DNA of 64,000 nucleotides. Origin: Saccharothrix deserti (lineage in GTDB: Bacteria; Actinomycetota; Actinomycetes; Mycobacteriales; Pseudonocardiaceae). The position numbers and the translations under genes are program-made. Location of the stretch: the NCBI RefSeq assembly GCF_009769385.1, contig NZ_VKAB01000016.1, positions 124,001 to 188,000 on the forward strand, in the 5' to 3' direction. The first letter of the stretch is position 1; the number at the start of each line of letters is the position of its first letter. A model generated the notes under the pieces. It saw nothing but the letters and a program-made list of their open reading frames with translations. It did no database searches and was not told the DNA's origin. Positions 25,878 through 35,135 of this stretch are shown here, one piece after another.

Positions 25878-26330
25878 CTACTGGGGGATCCCGGGTGGGG
25901 CGGTGCTCTTCCGGACGGTGAGGGTGGTGGCGAGTTCGAGTCGGAGCTGTGGTGGTTTTTCGCCGCGGCCGAGGGCGAGGGCGAGTTCGGTGGCGGCCGT
26001 GGCCATCTCGGTCAGGGGTTGGTGGACGGTGGTCAGCGGGGGGTCGAGCAGGGCGCGGGCGGCGGTGTGGCCGGCTTCCTGGGTGAGGTCGGTGCGCACC
26101 ATGAGGTCGGGGTGGACGGGCAGGTTCGCGGCGTCCATGGCGGAGCGGTAGCCGTCGACCCGGGCGCGGGTGTCGGCGGACACCCCGGACCGGCCGTTGA
26201 TCACCTTGGACACGGTCGGGACCGAAACCCCGGCCGTCTCCGCGATGTAGGAGATGGTGACCGGCTTGGACGAACCGCCGCGTGGGTGCTCCCGATCGGC
26301 CGCCGGATCACCCGACTCGGTGTGTGACAA
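25878..26330 (-). pseudogene. LacI-family regulator with two in-frame internal deletions
   Basis: Starts at TTG 26330 with a perfect GGAGGA 6 nt upstream and has an intact HTH (TISYIAETAGVSVPTVSKVI). After SADTRARV it jumps directly to VDGYRSAMDAANLPV, then from ARALLDPP straight to LTTVHQPLTEMA. About 150 residues between the HTH and the first block, and about 40 between the second and third, are missing compared with normal 340-aa XylR-type members such as the one at 39 kb. Only 150 aa remain. It might still bind DNA but cannot sense a ligand. It follows a GH43 remnant on the same strand. Confidence 0.75.
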
Positions 26331-26401
26331 GCCTGTTCCTCCTCGCCGGCCGGGCCCTCGTGTTCGGATCCGGGCGTATCGGCCGCCCGTGCCGCGGCAG
26401 G

Positions 26402-26670
26402 TCAGCCGACCGGCTCGTCCTCCGTGGCGATGTCGACCGGCTCGTAGTCGAACCAGTCGAAGTGGACGGTGCCCGCCGCGGCGTACATCCCGATGACGCG
26501 GCCGGTGAAGCCACCGGCGACCTCGGTCGACAGGTACCGGCCGTCGAGCGCGCCGAGAGCGGTGAAGGTTCCGTCCGGCTCCTCGACGCCGAAGGTCAGG
26601 GTGTCGGGGCCGGTGCGGGCGTCGCTCAGGGTCTGCGTGGCGGTCACCTCGACGCCGAGCACGACCGGTC
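26402..26670 (-). pseudogene. C-terminal fragment of a GH43 beta-xylosidase-type enzyme
   Basis: About 88 residues match the distal beta-sandwich of GH43 enzymes (LDGRYLSTEVAGGFTGRV, then GTVHFDWFDYEP, ending at the stop). The five-blade catalytic propeller, normally about 300 aa upstream, is missing. The fragment precedes a damaged LacI gene on the same strand, the usual order of a xylan-utilisation unit. Confidence 0.7.
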
Positions 26671-26782
26671 CGGCGCACGAGCGTTTCTCCGGTTCCCCTG
26701 GCAGGAAGGTGCACGGTGTTGACGATGCCGACAAGACCGCGTCCCAACAATCCCCCGGTCCTCGCGACCCGCGGCACGGCTG

Positions 26783-28494
26783 GTGACACTCGCCCTGGCG
26801 GTCGTCATGGCCGCCGTGATACCCGCCGTCGCGCGGGCTGAGGTAGCCGCACCGTCGGGGTTCTCCAGTTCCCCGGCGGCGCGCAGCATCGTGGCGGCGA
26901 TGCAGCCCGGCTGAGGGCTGGGCAACACCTACGACGCCATCGGTGCCGACGAGACCGTGTGGGGCAACCCGCCGGTGACGAGGGCTTTGTTCAAGAAGGT
27001 CAGGTCGGAGGGTTCAAGAGCGTCCGGATCCCGGTGACCTGGGAAGGCCGCCAGGGCGGGGCGCCCGGCTACGCGATCGACCCGGCGTGGCTGGCGAAGG
27101 TGCGGCAGAGCGTCGACTGGGCGTTGGCCGAGGGTCTGTACGTGATGATCAACCTGCACCACGACTCGTGGATGTGGATCAACCAGTACACGACCGACCG
27201 TGACGCCGTGCTGGCCCGGTACACCGCGACCTGGAACCAGCTCGCCGCGACCTTCCGCGACGCCTCGGACCGACTGGTGTTCGAGAGCATCAACGAGCCG
27301 ACGTTCAGCGGCACCACCGGCGACGACCAGAACTACCAGCTGTTGCGCGAACTGAACGCGGAGTTCCACCGGATCGTCCGCGGGTCCGGCGGCCGGAACA
27401 CCACCCGCCTGCTCGTGCTGCCCACCCTGTACACGAACGCCGACCAGCCCCGGCTCGACGCGCTGGCGGCCGAGCTCACCGCGTTGGACGACCCGATGGT
27501 GGCCACGACCATCCACTTCTACGGGTTCTGGCCGTTCAGCGTGAACATCGCCGGGTACACGCGGTTCGACGCCGCGTCGGAGCAGGACCTCGCCGGCACC
27601 TTCGACCGCGTCCACAACACCTTCGTCGCACGCGGCATCCCGGTCATCATGGGCGAGTACGCCCTGTTCGGCATCGACCCCAACTTCCCCGGCATCGTGG
27701 AGCGGGGCGAGATGCGGAAGTTCTTCGAGTACCTGGGCCACTACGCCCGCACGCGGAAGGTCACCACGGTCATCTGGGACGCCGGCCAGTTCCTGAACCG
27801 CTGGACGCTGGAGTGGCGCGACCCCGAGCTGTTCGGCCAGATCAAGTCGAGCTGGACGACGCGTTCGGGGACCGCCTCCGCCGACCTGGTGTTCAACTCC
27901 AGGTCGAGCGGGATCACCAGCAAGACGATCACCCTGAACGAGAACGGCACCAACTTCCAGGGGCTCCGGCACGGCAACCGCGACCTGGTCCGGGGCACGG
28001 ACTACACGGTCTCCGGCAACCAGCTGACGCTGACCGCCGCCGCACTCACCCGGCTGAGCGGGGACCGGGCGTACGGGGTCAACGCGACGCTGCAAGCCCG
28101 GTTCTCCCGCGGCGTCCCGTGGCGCATCGACGTCGTCACCAACGACACCCCGGCCCTGTCGAACGCGACCGGGAACACCGGCGGCTGCGGCCCCGACGGG
28201 TGGTCCCGTTGCTTCGCCGTCCCGACCGACTTCCGCGGTGACGTGCTGTCCACTATGGAGGCCAAGTACGACGACGGGAGCAACGCCGGTCCGGCCACCT
28301 GGACCTCGTACCAGCAGTTCGGCGCCGCGTTCTGGGCGGACCTCCCGAACAACGCCATCGACTTGACGCACGAGTTCGTCAAGTCGATCAACGACGGCGC
28401 GCGGGTGACGCTCACCTTCCACTTCTGGAGCGGCGCCGAGGTGACGTACTACGTCACCAAGTCGGGAACCTCGGTCACCGGCACGACCGGCTGA
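26783..28494 (+). pseudogene. Secreted GH5 endoglucanase with CBX2 domains; nonsense codon plus frameshift
   Basis: A signal peptide (TLALAVVMAAVIPAVARA) leads into a GH5 catalytic domain and one or two C-terminal X2 Ig-like modules. At 26912-26914 a TGA stands where the family has Trp (AMQPG-stop-GLGNTYDAIG). Near 27008-27013 one base is missing in GAGGGTTCAAG (expected EGFKSVRIPV), shifting the frame. The rest is well preserved: NLHHDSW, the acid/base Glu in FESINEPTF and the nucleophile region IMGEYALFG. Two independent lesions make it a recent pseudogene; an internal start near 26959 would give an enzyme without a signal peptide. Confidence 0.85.
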
Positions 28495-28510
28495 CGGTTC
28501 GCGTGCGCGA

Positions 28511-28544
28511 GCGGGCGGGGACCCGGTACCGGGTCCCCGCCCGC
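28511..28544. terminator. 34-bp perfect palindrome between convergent genes
   Basis: Two 17-nt arms (GCGGGCGGGGACCCGGT and its exact complement) abut with no spacer at 28527/28528. It lies between the GH5 and GH78 genes and probably ends transcription from both sides. Confidence 0.75.
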
Positions 28545-28551
28545 CGACGTT

Positions 28552-30689
28552 TCACACCCGCTCGAGAACCCACCGGTGCCGCCCGGAGCCGAGCGCTCCA
28601 CCCGGCTCAGGGGACGACCAGCCGTCCGGCGCGACGAACTGTCCCGTGGTGCCGGGCGGCAGTTCGGCTTCGACGGTCAGCGTCGTGCCGCTGATGGACC
28701 AGGCGACGGACGCCGTGCCGTACTCGGTCTCGACGGAGGCGGAGGCGTTCGCGAGTCCTCCCCCGGGCCGCGGCGCGATCAGCACCTCCCGGTAACCGGG
28801 TGCCGCGGGGGCGAGGCCTGCCACGCTCCGGTACAACCAGTTCGCCACGGCGCCGTAGGCGTAGTGGTTGAAGGACAACATCGAACTGGCTTCGAGGTGA
28901 ACCGTCCCGTCCGGGCGGATGGCGTCCCAGCGTTCCCACATCGTCGTGGCGCCGTGGGCGATCTGGTAGAGCCAGCCGGGGCATTCGGTGTTGAGCAGTA
29001 GCTGGTACGCCTCGGCGACGTGCCCGGTGTCGGTGAGCGCGGGCAGGACGAACGGGGTGCCCAGGAACCCGGTGCCGATCCGGCCGCCGTTGTCGCGGAC
29101 CAAGGCGGCCAACGCCTCACCGACCGGGGCGCGTTCGGTGGCCGGCGCGATGTCGAACTCGATCGCGAGAGCGCACCCGGTTTGCGTCGTGCGGGCGTGC
29201 GCACCCCACTTCTTCCAGGCCGCGTCAGCCACTCGTGCGCTCAGCTGCTCGTACCGCTCGGCATCGGCGGCCAAGCCCAGTTCACGGGCGGCGTCGGCGA
29301 CCAAGCGGGCGCTGTGGGCGACGAAGGCGGTGGCGACGTAACCGGAGTCCGTGCGTGCCGCCGACGGGTCCTCCGGCGGTGCGGCCGGGTCGAGCCAGTC
29401 GCCGAGTTGGGCGTTGCCGCTCCGCGTTCCGTCGTCGTCGAGCAGGTTGGCGGTGAACTCGACCCACGCCCGCATCGCGGGGTAGTGGCGGTCGAGGAGA
29501 GTGCGGTGCCCGTAGGCCTCGAACAACGCGACGGGCACGACGGTCGCGGCATCACCCCAGCCGGCGGCGGAGCCCGCGAAGGGCAACGGGTTCGGCGGCG
29601 GTTCGCCCAGCGGGCGTGCCGGACGGTGACCGTGCCGCCTTCCGGGCCGGTGACCCGCAGCCGGAGCCAGCCGGTGAGGTTCTGGCCCGCGTCGACCGCG
29701 ATCGTCCCATCGGGCAGTGTCCGCAGTTCCGACTCGATGACGTCGAGCACGCGCACCGGTGGGTGGGCCCGCTGCGCGAGTCCGGTGGGCAGCGGCAGGA
29801 CGCCGACGGGCTCCCAGTCCGCGTCGTCGAAGCCCGCCGACTGCCAGCCGGGCGGCCGGAGGCGGAGATCGCGCTCGCAGCCGTCGTACAGGTCGGCCGC
29901 GCGCAGCTCGCCGTAGCCGCCGCGCCAGCGCTCGTCGGTGCCGACGGTGATGGTGCTGCCGTCCGCCAGTGTCACTTCGAGTTGGGCGAGGAGCGCCGAC
30001 GTGTCGCCGTAGACGTTGCGGATCTTGTGCCACGTGAGGTTGCCGCGGTGCCAGCCGTCGCCGATCGTCGCGCTGATGACGTTCCGCCCCGACGTGAGCA
30101 GGTGGGTGACGTCGTGGGTGGCGTAGAGCAGCCGGTTCGGGTAGCTCGTCCAGCCTGGTTCGAGCAGTTCGTCGCCGACCGGCCGGCCGTTGACCGCCGT
30201 GCGGTGCACACCGAGCGCGGTCACGTACAGCCGCGCCGACACCGGCTCCGACGGCAGGTCGAACTCCCGCCGCACCACCGGCACCGGCCCCGCAGCCGCA
30301 CGTCCACGATCACTCGGCACGTGAACGGGTCGGGCAGTCCAGTCCTCCTCCGCCAACAGCGCCGCCTCCACCCTGGAAGGCTCGCTCCACGCCGTCCAAC
30401 CGGAATCGGTGCGGACGCGGACCCGCCAGAACCGGACTTCCCGGCTCCGCAGCGGTTCGGCGGGCCAGCCGTGATCGCAGACCACATCGGAGGAGACCTC
30501 ACCGCTGGTCACCGGATCGGTGAACGTCGGATCCGGGGCGACCTGGATCTCGTACGCGTGTTGCAGGATGCCGGGCCGGTCACCGGCGAGCGACCACGAC
30601 AAGCGGGGCTCCGCGCTGCCGGTCGCGACCAGTCCGCTGTCATCGGAAGTGCGCGGCCGGACAACCCTGTCTTCGCTCTCCGCGCTCAA
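28552..30689 (-). pseudogene. GH78 alpha-L-rhamnosidase with internal deletion and frame change
   Basis: The N-terminal part (TTG 30689 to about 29625) has the Fn3-like and beta-sandwich domains and ends in AGQNLTGWLRLRV then GTVTVRHA. The C-terminal part resumes in another frame with PLPFAGSAAGWGDAA and runs through the (alpha/alpha)6 barrel (SSMLSFNHYAYGAVANWLY) to the end. The segment normally between them, roughly 190 residues including the VPTDCPQRDER region with the catalytic acid, is absent. The enzyme cannot be active. It is divergent from a LacI gene, with an operator of that regulator in between. Confidence 0.8.
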
Positions 30690-30711
30690 CGGCGCCGCCT
30701 CTCGTCGTCTA

Positions 30712-30725
30712 CTGACACGTGTCAG
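30712..30725. promoter_or_regulatory. LacI-type operator CTGACACGTGTCAG
   Basis: A 14-bp perfect palindrome between the divergent GH78 and LacI genes. Near-identical copies precede the MFS/esterase operon at 33991-34017, defining a small regulon of this LacI protein. Confidence 0.75.
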
Positions 30726-30808
30726 CTACGATGGTCAGTACGCTAGTGAGCCGCTGTGCGCGTTGGCAAGGAACGAGCGCCGAGGAACGAGCGAGGGACG
30801 GGGACGCA

Positions 30809-31810
30809 ATGGCACGCGAGGGCAGAAGGGTCACCAGCGCCGATGTCGCGCGCGAGGCCGGCGTGGCCCGGTCCACGGTGAGCTACGTCCTCAACAACAC
30901 CCCGCACCAGAAGATCCCCGACTCCACCCGTCAGCGAGTCCTCGACGCCGCGGCGAAGCTCGGCTACGCCCCGTCCGCCGCCGCGAGGGCCCTCCGGAGT
31001 GGACGGTCCGAGGTCGTGCTCTGCCTGCTCCCCGACTGGCCCCTCGGGTACGCGGTCGGAACCCTGGTCCAGCGCATGACGGCCGCCTTCGCGCGGCACA
31101 AGCTCACCTTCGTGGTGCACTCCGACACCCGCGCCGCGCGCCCGCTGAGCGAGGTGTGGAAGGCCATCACCCCGGCAGCCGTGCTGGCCCTGGACGAGTT
31201 CTCCGATGACGACGACGAGGCGATGCGGGCCGCAGGCGTCCAGGTCATCGTGGCCATGCAGGCCTCGGCACGGCGCAGGTGGCGTGAGATGAGCACGCCC
31301 GAGAACCCGATCGGAGCCCTGCAGGCCCGCCACCTCGCCGCCTCCCACCAGCGGTTGGGGTACGCCTACCCCGACGACGAACGGGTCGCCGTGTTCGCCG
31401 AACCACGCCTCGCCGGGGTCCGCGAAGTCTGCGCCGAACTGGGCCTGCCCGAACCCGACGTCCGCATGGTCCCGCTCAAGCCGGCCACGGCCGCCGAAGT
31501 CGTCCAGGGCTGGCTCTCCGCCGACCCGCCGGTGACCGGGATCTGCGCCTTCAACGACGAGATCGCCATGGCCGTCCTGTCCGGCCTGGCGCACCTCGGG
31601 CTCGAGGCGCCGCGGGACATGGCGGTCGTCGGCGTCGACGACATCCCCAGCGCGGCCGTCGCGCACCCGCCGTTGACCACCGTGGTCCAGGACTTCACCG
31701 CCATCGCCGAGCACTACGCCGACAGCGTCGTCGCGGCGCTCAACGGCGAACCGATCCCCGCCACGCCGGTCGGAGACGGGTTCCGGCTGGAAATCCGCGG
31801 ATCCGCCTGA
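30809..31810 (+). CDS. LacI-family regulator (rhamnosidase/MFS/esterase locus)
   Basis: 333 aa. HTH TSADVAREAGVARSTVSYVL and hinge are followed by the sugar-binding domain (GICAFNDEIAMAVL, GVDDIPSAAVAHPPLTTVVQ). ATG 30809 has GAGGGACGGGG upstream; earlier in-frame starts run into the operator. The palindrome CTGACACGTGTCAG lies upstream and also at the MFS promoter, so the protein probably controls the GH78 gene (now broken), itself and the MFS/esterase pair. Confidence 0.85.
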   Translation: MAREGRRVTSADVAREAGVARSTVSYVLNNTPHQKIPDSTRQRVLDAAAKLGYAPSAAARALRSGRSEVVLCLLPDWPLGYAVGTLVQRMTAAFARHKLTFVVHSDTRAARPLSEVWKAITPAAVLALDEFSDDDDEAMRAAGVQVIVAMQASARRRWREMSTPENPIGALQARHLAASHQRLGYAYPDDERVAVFAEPRLAGVREVCAELGLPEPDVRMVPLKPATAAEVVQGWLSADPPVTGICAFNDEIAMAVLSGLAHLGLEAPRDMAVVGVDDIPSAAVAHPPLTTVVQDFTAIAEHYADSVVAALNGEPIPATPVGDGFRLEIRGSA

Positions 31811-31834
31811 CCCCGGAGGAGCCAGGCGGATCCG
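31798..31834. terminator. Hairpin spanning the LacI stop codon
   Basis: CGGATCCGCCTG (31798-31809) pairs with CAGGCGGATCCG (31823-31834). It lies between the LacI gene and the convergent esterase gene and could end both transcripts. Confidence 0.65.
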
Positions 31835-31845
31835 GTGCGCGACCG

Positions 31846-32619
31846 TCACCGCAGTTCCCGCTGGAAGAATCCCAGCGTGGACCGGTGGAGCCGGGTCCGA
31901 TGCGGGACGGTTCCCCACGCGTGATCGGCGCCGGGAACGACCTCCACCTCGGCGTTGCCGTCGTAGTGGTCGAGGTACCGGTGTGCGTACTCGACGGGGG
32001 CGATGTCGTCCTTGTCGCCGTGGATGATGCGGACAGGCCCGGTGTGGGCCGCCGAGCGCCCGTAGACGTCGAGGCCGGCGATGTCCTCGACGAGGGCCGG
32101 GCTCACCCGGTACCCGTCGGCGTCGAAGTACCCCTTCTCCTCCATCTCAGCGGCGATGGCGCGGCCCTTGAGGTAACCGCTGCCGATCTCGGACGGGGCC
32201 ACCGCGGCCGGCGACCACAGGCACAGGGCCCGGATTCCGGGCTCCTCGGCGGCCACGATGCCCGCGACGACACCACCCATGCTCATCCCGACCAGCCCGA
32301 GCCGGTCGACGTCGGCGAAGTCGGAGGTGCGGACCGCCCGCACCACCGACCGCGCCTCCGCGATCTCGCCCGTGATCGTGACGTCGAAGAAGTCGCCGTC
32401 GCTCTCGCCGTGGCCGGACAGGTCCACTCGGACCGACGCGATGCCGTTGGCCTCCAGCAGCCTCGACATCCCGACGAAGGAGGGGAGTTCGAACCGGTTG
32501 GACGTGAAGCCGTGGATGAAGACCACCACGGGCCACCGCGTCCCCGCCGGGCCGTCCGGGATGTGCACAGTGGACCGCAAGGTCAGCCCGCCGTGGTGGA
32601 AGTCGTGGTACCTGATCAC
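31846..32619 (-). CDS. Alpha/beta hydrolase, esterase (feruloyl/cinnamoyl-esterase-like)
   Basis: 257 aa, cytosolic. HGFTSN oxyanion region, nucleophile Ser in GLVGMSMGGVVAG (GxSxG), Asp in HGDKDDIAPVEYA and His in GADHAWG. The order and spacing resemble intracellular cinnamoyl/feruloyl esterases, which remove aromatic acids from imported plant sugars. Its GTG overlaps the MFS stop (GTGA), so import and de-esterification are coupled. Substrate specificity is inferred. Confidence 0.8.
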   Translation of the reverse strand: MIRYHDFHHGGLTLRSTVHIPDGPAGTRWPVVVFIHGFTSNRFELPSFVGMSRLLEANGIASVRVDLSGHGESDGDFFDVTITGEIAEARSVVRAVRTSDFADVDRLGLVGMSMGGVVAGIVAAEEPGIRALCLWSPAAVAPSEIGSGYLKGRAIAAEMEEKGYFDADGYRVSPALVEDIAGLDVYGRSAAHTGPVRIIHGDKDDIAPVEYAHRYLDHYDGNAEVEVVPGADHAWGTVPHRTRLHRSTLGFFQRELR

Positions 32620-33956
32620 GCCGTCGCGTTTCCCGTCTTCTCGTGCTTCTCGTGCTTCTCGTGCTTCTCGTGCTTCTCGTGTGCGTCCTCGACGACCACC
32701 GGTGGCTCTTCGAGTTCACGTGCCTTCGGCAGCCGCGGCACCCAGAACAGGCCGATCACGGTGGCGATCAGGGTGAAACCGAGCAGCAGCCCGAACAGCA
32801 GCCGGGGGTTGGCGAGGGCGAGCGCGGGCGTGCCGAACGCGGCCAGACCGGCGAGAACCCGGGTGAAGGCCATCGTCACGCCGCTGGACGTGCTGCGCAG
32901 CAGGGTCGGCACCAGTTCCTGCGACCACACCTTGTAGATGCTCTCCCCGGCGAACGCGTTGCCCAGACCGGACAGCAGCAGCACGGCGATCAGGGTGAAC
33001 TTGCTCGGCCCGAGCACCGCGGGCACCGTCCACGCGAGCACGATCAGCACCGAACCGGCGACGAACCAGGCGTGCCGCGCGGGCTTGTCGACCACGCGCA
33101 TGAAGATCATGCCCATGACGAAGCCGGCGGGCAGGCCCAACAGGGCCAACTGCGAGAACTCCGCGACCTCGCCGCCGGCCAGGGTGGTCCACAGGTAGGT
33201 GCCGAAGCTGCCCATCGTCGAGGCCCCGAGGTTCCACATGGCGTAGTACAGCCCGGTCGCGACCACCGCGAACACGACCGGCGGGCGGAACAGCTGACCG
33301 ACCTGCCGGAACCGGATCCGCTCGGCGTCTGCTGCCTCGGCGGCGTCGGCCGCCTGCCGGGCGGCGGACCACTCCGCCGATTCACGCAGGGTCATCCGCA
33401 GGATGAGCACCACGACCGCCACGACCAGCAGGTGGGCGAACATGATCCGGCCGCCGAGCACTCCCCAGGAACCCACCACCGAACTCAGCACCACGACCGC
33501 GACGATCCCGGCGAGCCAGAGCTGGTTGGAGAAGACGACCATGCTGCCCTTCTTGCCGGTCGGCGCCTCCTCGTTGATCAACGCCAGCGACACCGGCAGG
33601 TCCGCGCCGATCGCGAGCCCGAGGGCGACCACCCCGACGAACAGCACCGCGGGCGAGGTCGCGGCCAGCAGGAAAGCCGCGCCGACCGCGTACAGCAGGA
33701 GCGAGAGGCTGAAGATCCGCCGCCGGCCGAACCTGTCACCCAACCGCCCGCCGACCAGGGCGCCCGCGGCGAACATCAGCGTCTGCAACCCCAGCAGGGC
33801 TCCGATGGTCCCGGCGCCGAGGCCGAGCGCGCCCGCGTAGGACCCGCCGATCGCGATGCCGGAGGTGACGAGTGCCCCGGAATCCAGGCACGAGGCCATC
33901 CCGGCCAGCGTCGCCGTCTTCCACGGACGGTTCGCCCGTTGTGCGGGATCAGACAT
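32616..33956 (-). CDS. MFS transporter, sugar:H+ symporter-like
   Basis: 446 aa, 12 transmembrane helices. Motif A appears as GGRLGDRFGRRR in loop 2-3, and the N-terminal half resembles sugar/inositol and aromatic-acid porters. ATG 33956 follows GAGGAG at 5 nt. The cytosolic tail is a low-complexity His-Glu-Lys repeat encoded by five 9-bp units. Two tandem copies of the LacI-type operator lie just upstream, and an esterase gene overlaps its end, so it probably imports an esterified plant glycoside or rhamnose-containing sugar. Confidence 0.85.
   Translation of the reverse strand: MSDPAQRANRPWKTATLAGMASCLDSGALVTSGIAIGGSYAGALGLGAGTIGALLGLQTLMFAAGALVGGRLGDRFGRRRIFSLSLLLYAVGAAFLLAATSPAVLFVGVVALGLAIGADLPVSLALINEEAPTGKKGSMVVFSNQLWLAGIVAVVVLSSVVGSWGVLGGRIMFAHLLVVAVVVLILRMTLRESAEWSAARQAADAAEAADAERIRFRQVGQLFRPPVVFAVVATGLYYAMWNLGASTMGSFGTYLWTTLAGGEVAEFSQLALLGLPAGFVMGMIFMRVVDKPARHAWFVAGSVLIVLAWTVPAVLGPSKFTLIAVLLLSGLGNAFAGESIYKVWSQELVPTLLRSTSSGVTMAFTRVLAGLAAFGTPALALANPRLLFGLLLGFTLIATVIGLFWVPRLPKARELEEPPVVVEDAHEKHEKHEKHEKHEKTGNATA
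32637..32681 (+). repeat. Five 9-bp tandem repeats (CTTCTCGTG) in the MFS 3' end
   Basis: Five exact copies of CTTCTCGTG encode an (HEK)-type repeat at the transporter C-terminus. Exact copy identity suggests recent slippage expansion, so length may vary between strains without changing frame. Confidence 0.85.
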
Positions 33957-33990
33957 CGGTTCTCCTCTTTGAGCGCCGCGATAAGCCGGA

Positions 33991-34017
33991 CTGATTCGTG
34001 TCACTGACTCGTGTCAG
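33991..34017. promoter_or_regulatory. Tandem LacI-type operators upstream of the MFS gene
   Basis: CTGATTCGTGTCAC (33991-34004) and CTGACTCGTGTCAG (34004-34017) are head-to-tail and share one base; the second matches the 30712 palindrome at 13 of 14 positions. They sit 35-61 bp upstream of the MFS start. Confidence 0.7.
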
Positions 34018-34189
34018 TAAATGGGCGCCGTCACGGTGACCCCGCATCGCCGGGGCCAGCAAGAGGCAAATCCGGGAGGACGGCGACCTGTCCCCACCCG
34101 TCAGGCGGCAGGCAGTTGCACGGGTCCGGGCAGGCTCACGCAGGAGGACGGGAACCGTCCGACCTGATCAGGCAGCCGCGGCCGGATCG

Positions 34190-34640
34190 TCAGACGGTCA
34201 CCTGATCCGCCGGCACAGGACCCAGGCGGGTGAGGCGGATCGCCATGTGCGGGCGGCCGGGCAGCTCCACGCGCAGGCCGGCGCTCGCGGACTCGGCGAC
34301 GCGTTGGACCGTCATGGCCCAGGTGTCGATGACGTCGATCGCGAACCGCCCGCTCGTGGGCAGGGTGACGTTGCGGAACCGCGGGCGGTTGAAGCCGAAG
34401 TAGATCAGTTCGTACTCGCCCCGGACCCCGCCGCGCGGCGCGTCCCAGTCGGAGTCGAGGGGGTCGAGCACGCCCGTGGGGGATTCGCGGATGATGCCGC
34501 GCAGGAACGCGATGCGCTCAGGGCTGGTCCCGACGAGTTCGCCGCCCTTGGACCACCACAGCTCCTCGGCGTCGTTGAGGTAGGTCTCGCCGTGTTGGAC
34601 GTACCCGCCGCGGACCGCGCCCTCCCAGTCGCCCGGCACC
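34190..34640 (-). pseudogene. C-terminal fragment of a DUF5605/apiosidase-like glycosidase
   Basis: About 150 residues (GGYVQHGETYLNDAEELWW, SPERIAFLRGIIRESP, a C-terminal beta domain ending VPADQVTV) match the end of DUF5060/DUF5605-type glycoside hydrolases, which are about 500 aa. The catalytic barrel is missing: upstream the frame runs into a GntR remnant on the other strand. No start signal is visible. Confidence 0.65.
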
Positions 34641-34654
34641 GTGCACACGGAATC

Positions 34655-34789
34655 GTGGTCAGATCCGATGGGAAGAAGACGGGCCGCCGCGCGGTCTACG
34701 AGACCCTGCGCCGCAAGGTCCTGACCATGGAGCTGCCGCCCGGCGCGGCGCTGTCGGAGAACGAGCTGGCCGCCGCGACGACGGCCTGA
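34655..34789 (+). pseudogene. N-terminal fragment of a GntR-family regulator
   Basis: GTG 34655 opens 44 codons containing VYETLRRKVLTMELPPGAAL then SENELAA, the start of a GntR winged helix. The frame stops after AAATTA, where relatives continue with SRTPVREAL. The recognition helix and effector domain are lost. Confidence 0.7.
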
Positions 34790-34817
34790 CCCAGCGCACC
34801 GAGACCGTCGGCCAGTC

Positions 34818-35135
34818 ATGCCGCGGGAGATCGAGGAGTACCTCTACACCCACCCGGACATCGCCGACGTCCAGGTGATCGGCGTCCCGGACGCGAAGTA
34901 CGGCGAGGAGCTGATGGCGTGGATCGTGCCGCGCCCCGGCGCCGAGCCGCTCACCGCCGAACGCGTGCGGGAGTTCTGCGCCGGCCGCCTGGCGCACTAC
35001 AAGATCCCGCGTTACGTCCACGTCGTCGACGGGTTCCCCATGACCGTCACCGGCAAGATCCGCAAGGTCGAGATGCGCGAACGGGCCGTCGACCTGCTGG
35101 GCCTGCCACGCGACCCGGCTCACTCCCCCAGGTAG
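34818..35135 (+). pseudogene. C-terminal fragment of an AMP-binding acyl-CoA synthetase
   Basis: About 105 residues cover only the mobile C-terminal lid of an ANL ligase: PREIEEYLYTHPDIADVQVI, GVPDAKYGEELMAWIV, and the catalytic Lys in TVTGKIRKVEMRE. The first 430 or so residues are absent; the fragment starts 28 bp after the GntR remnant and its end overlaps the convergent membrane gene by 16 bp. Confidence 0.8.
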
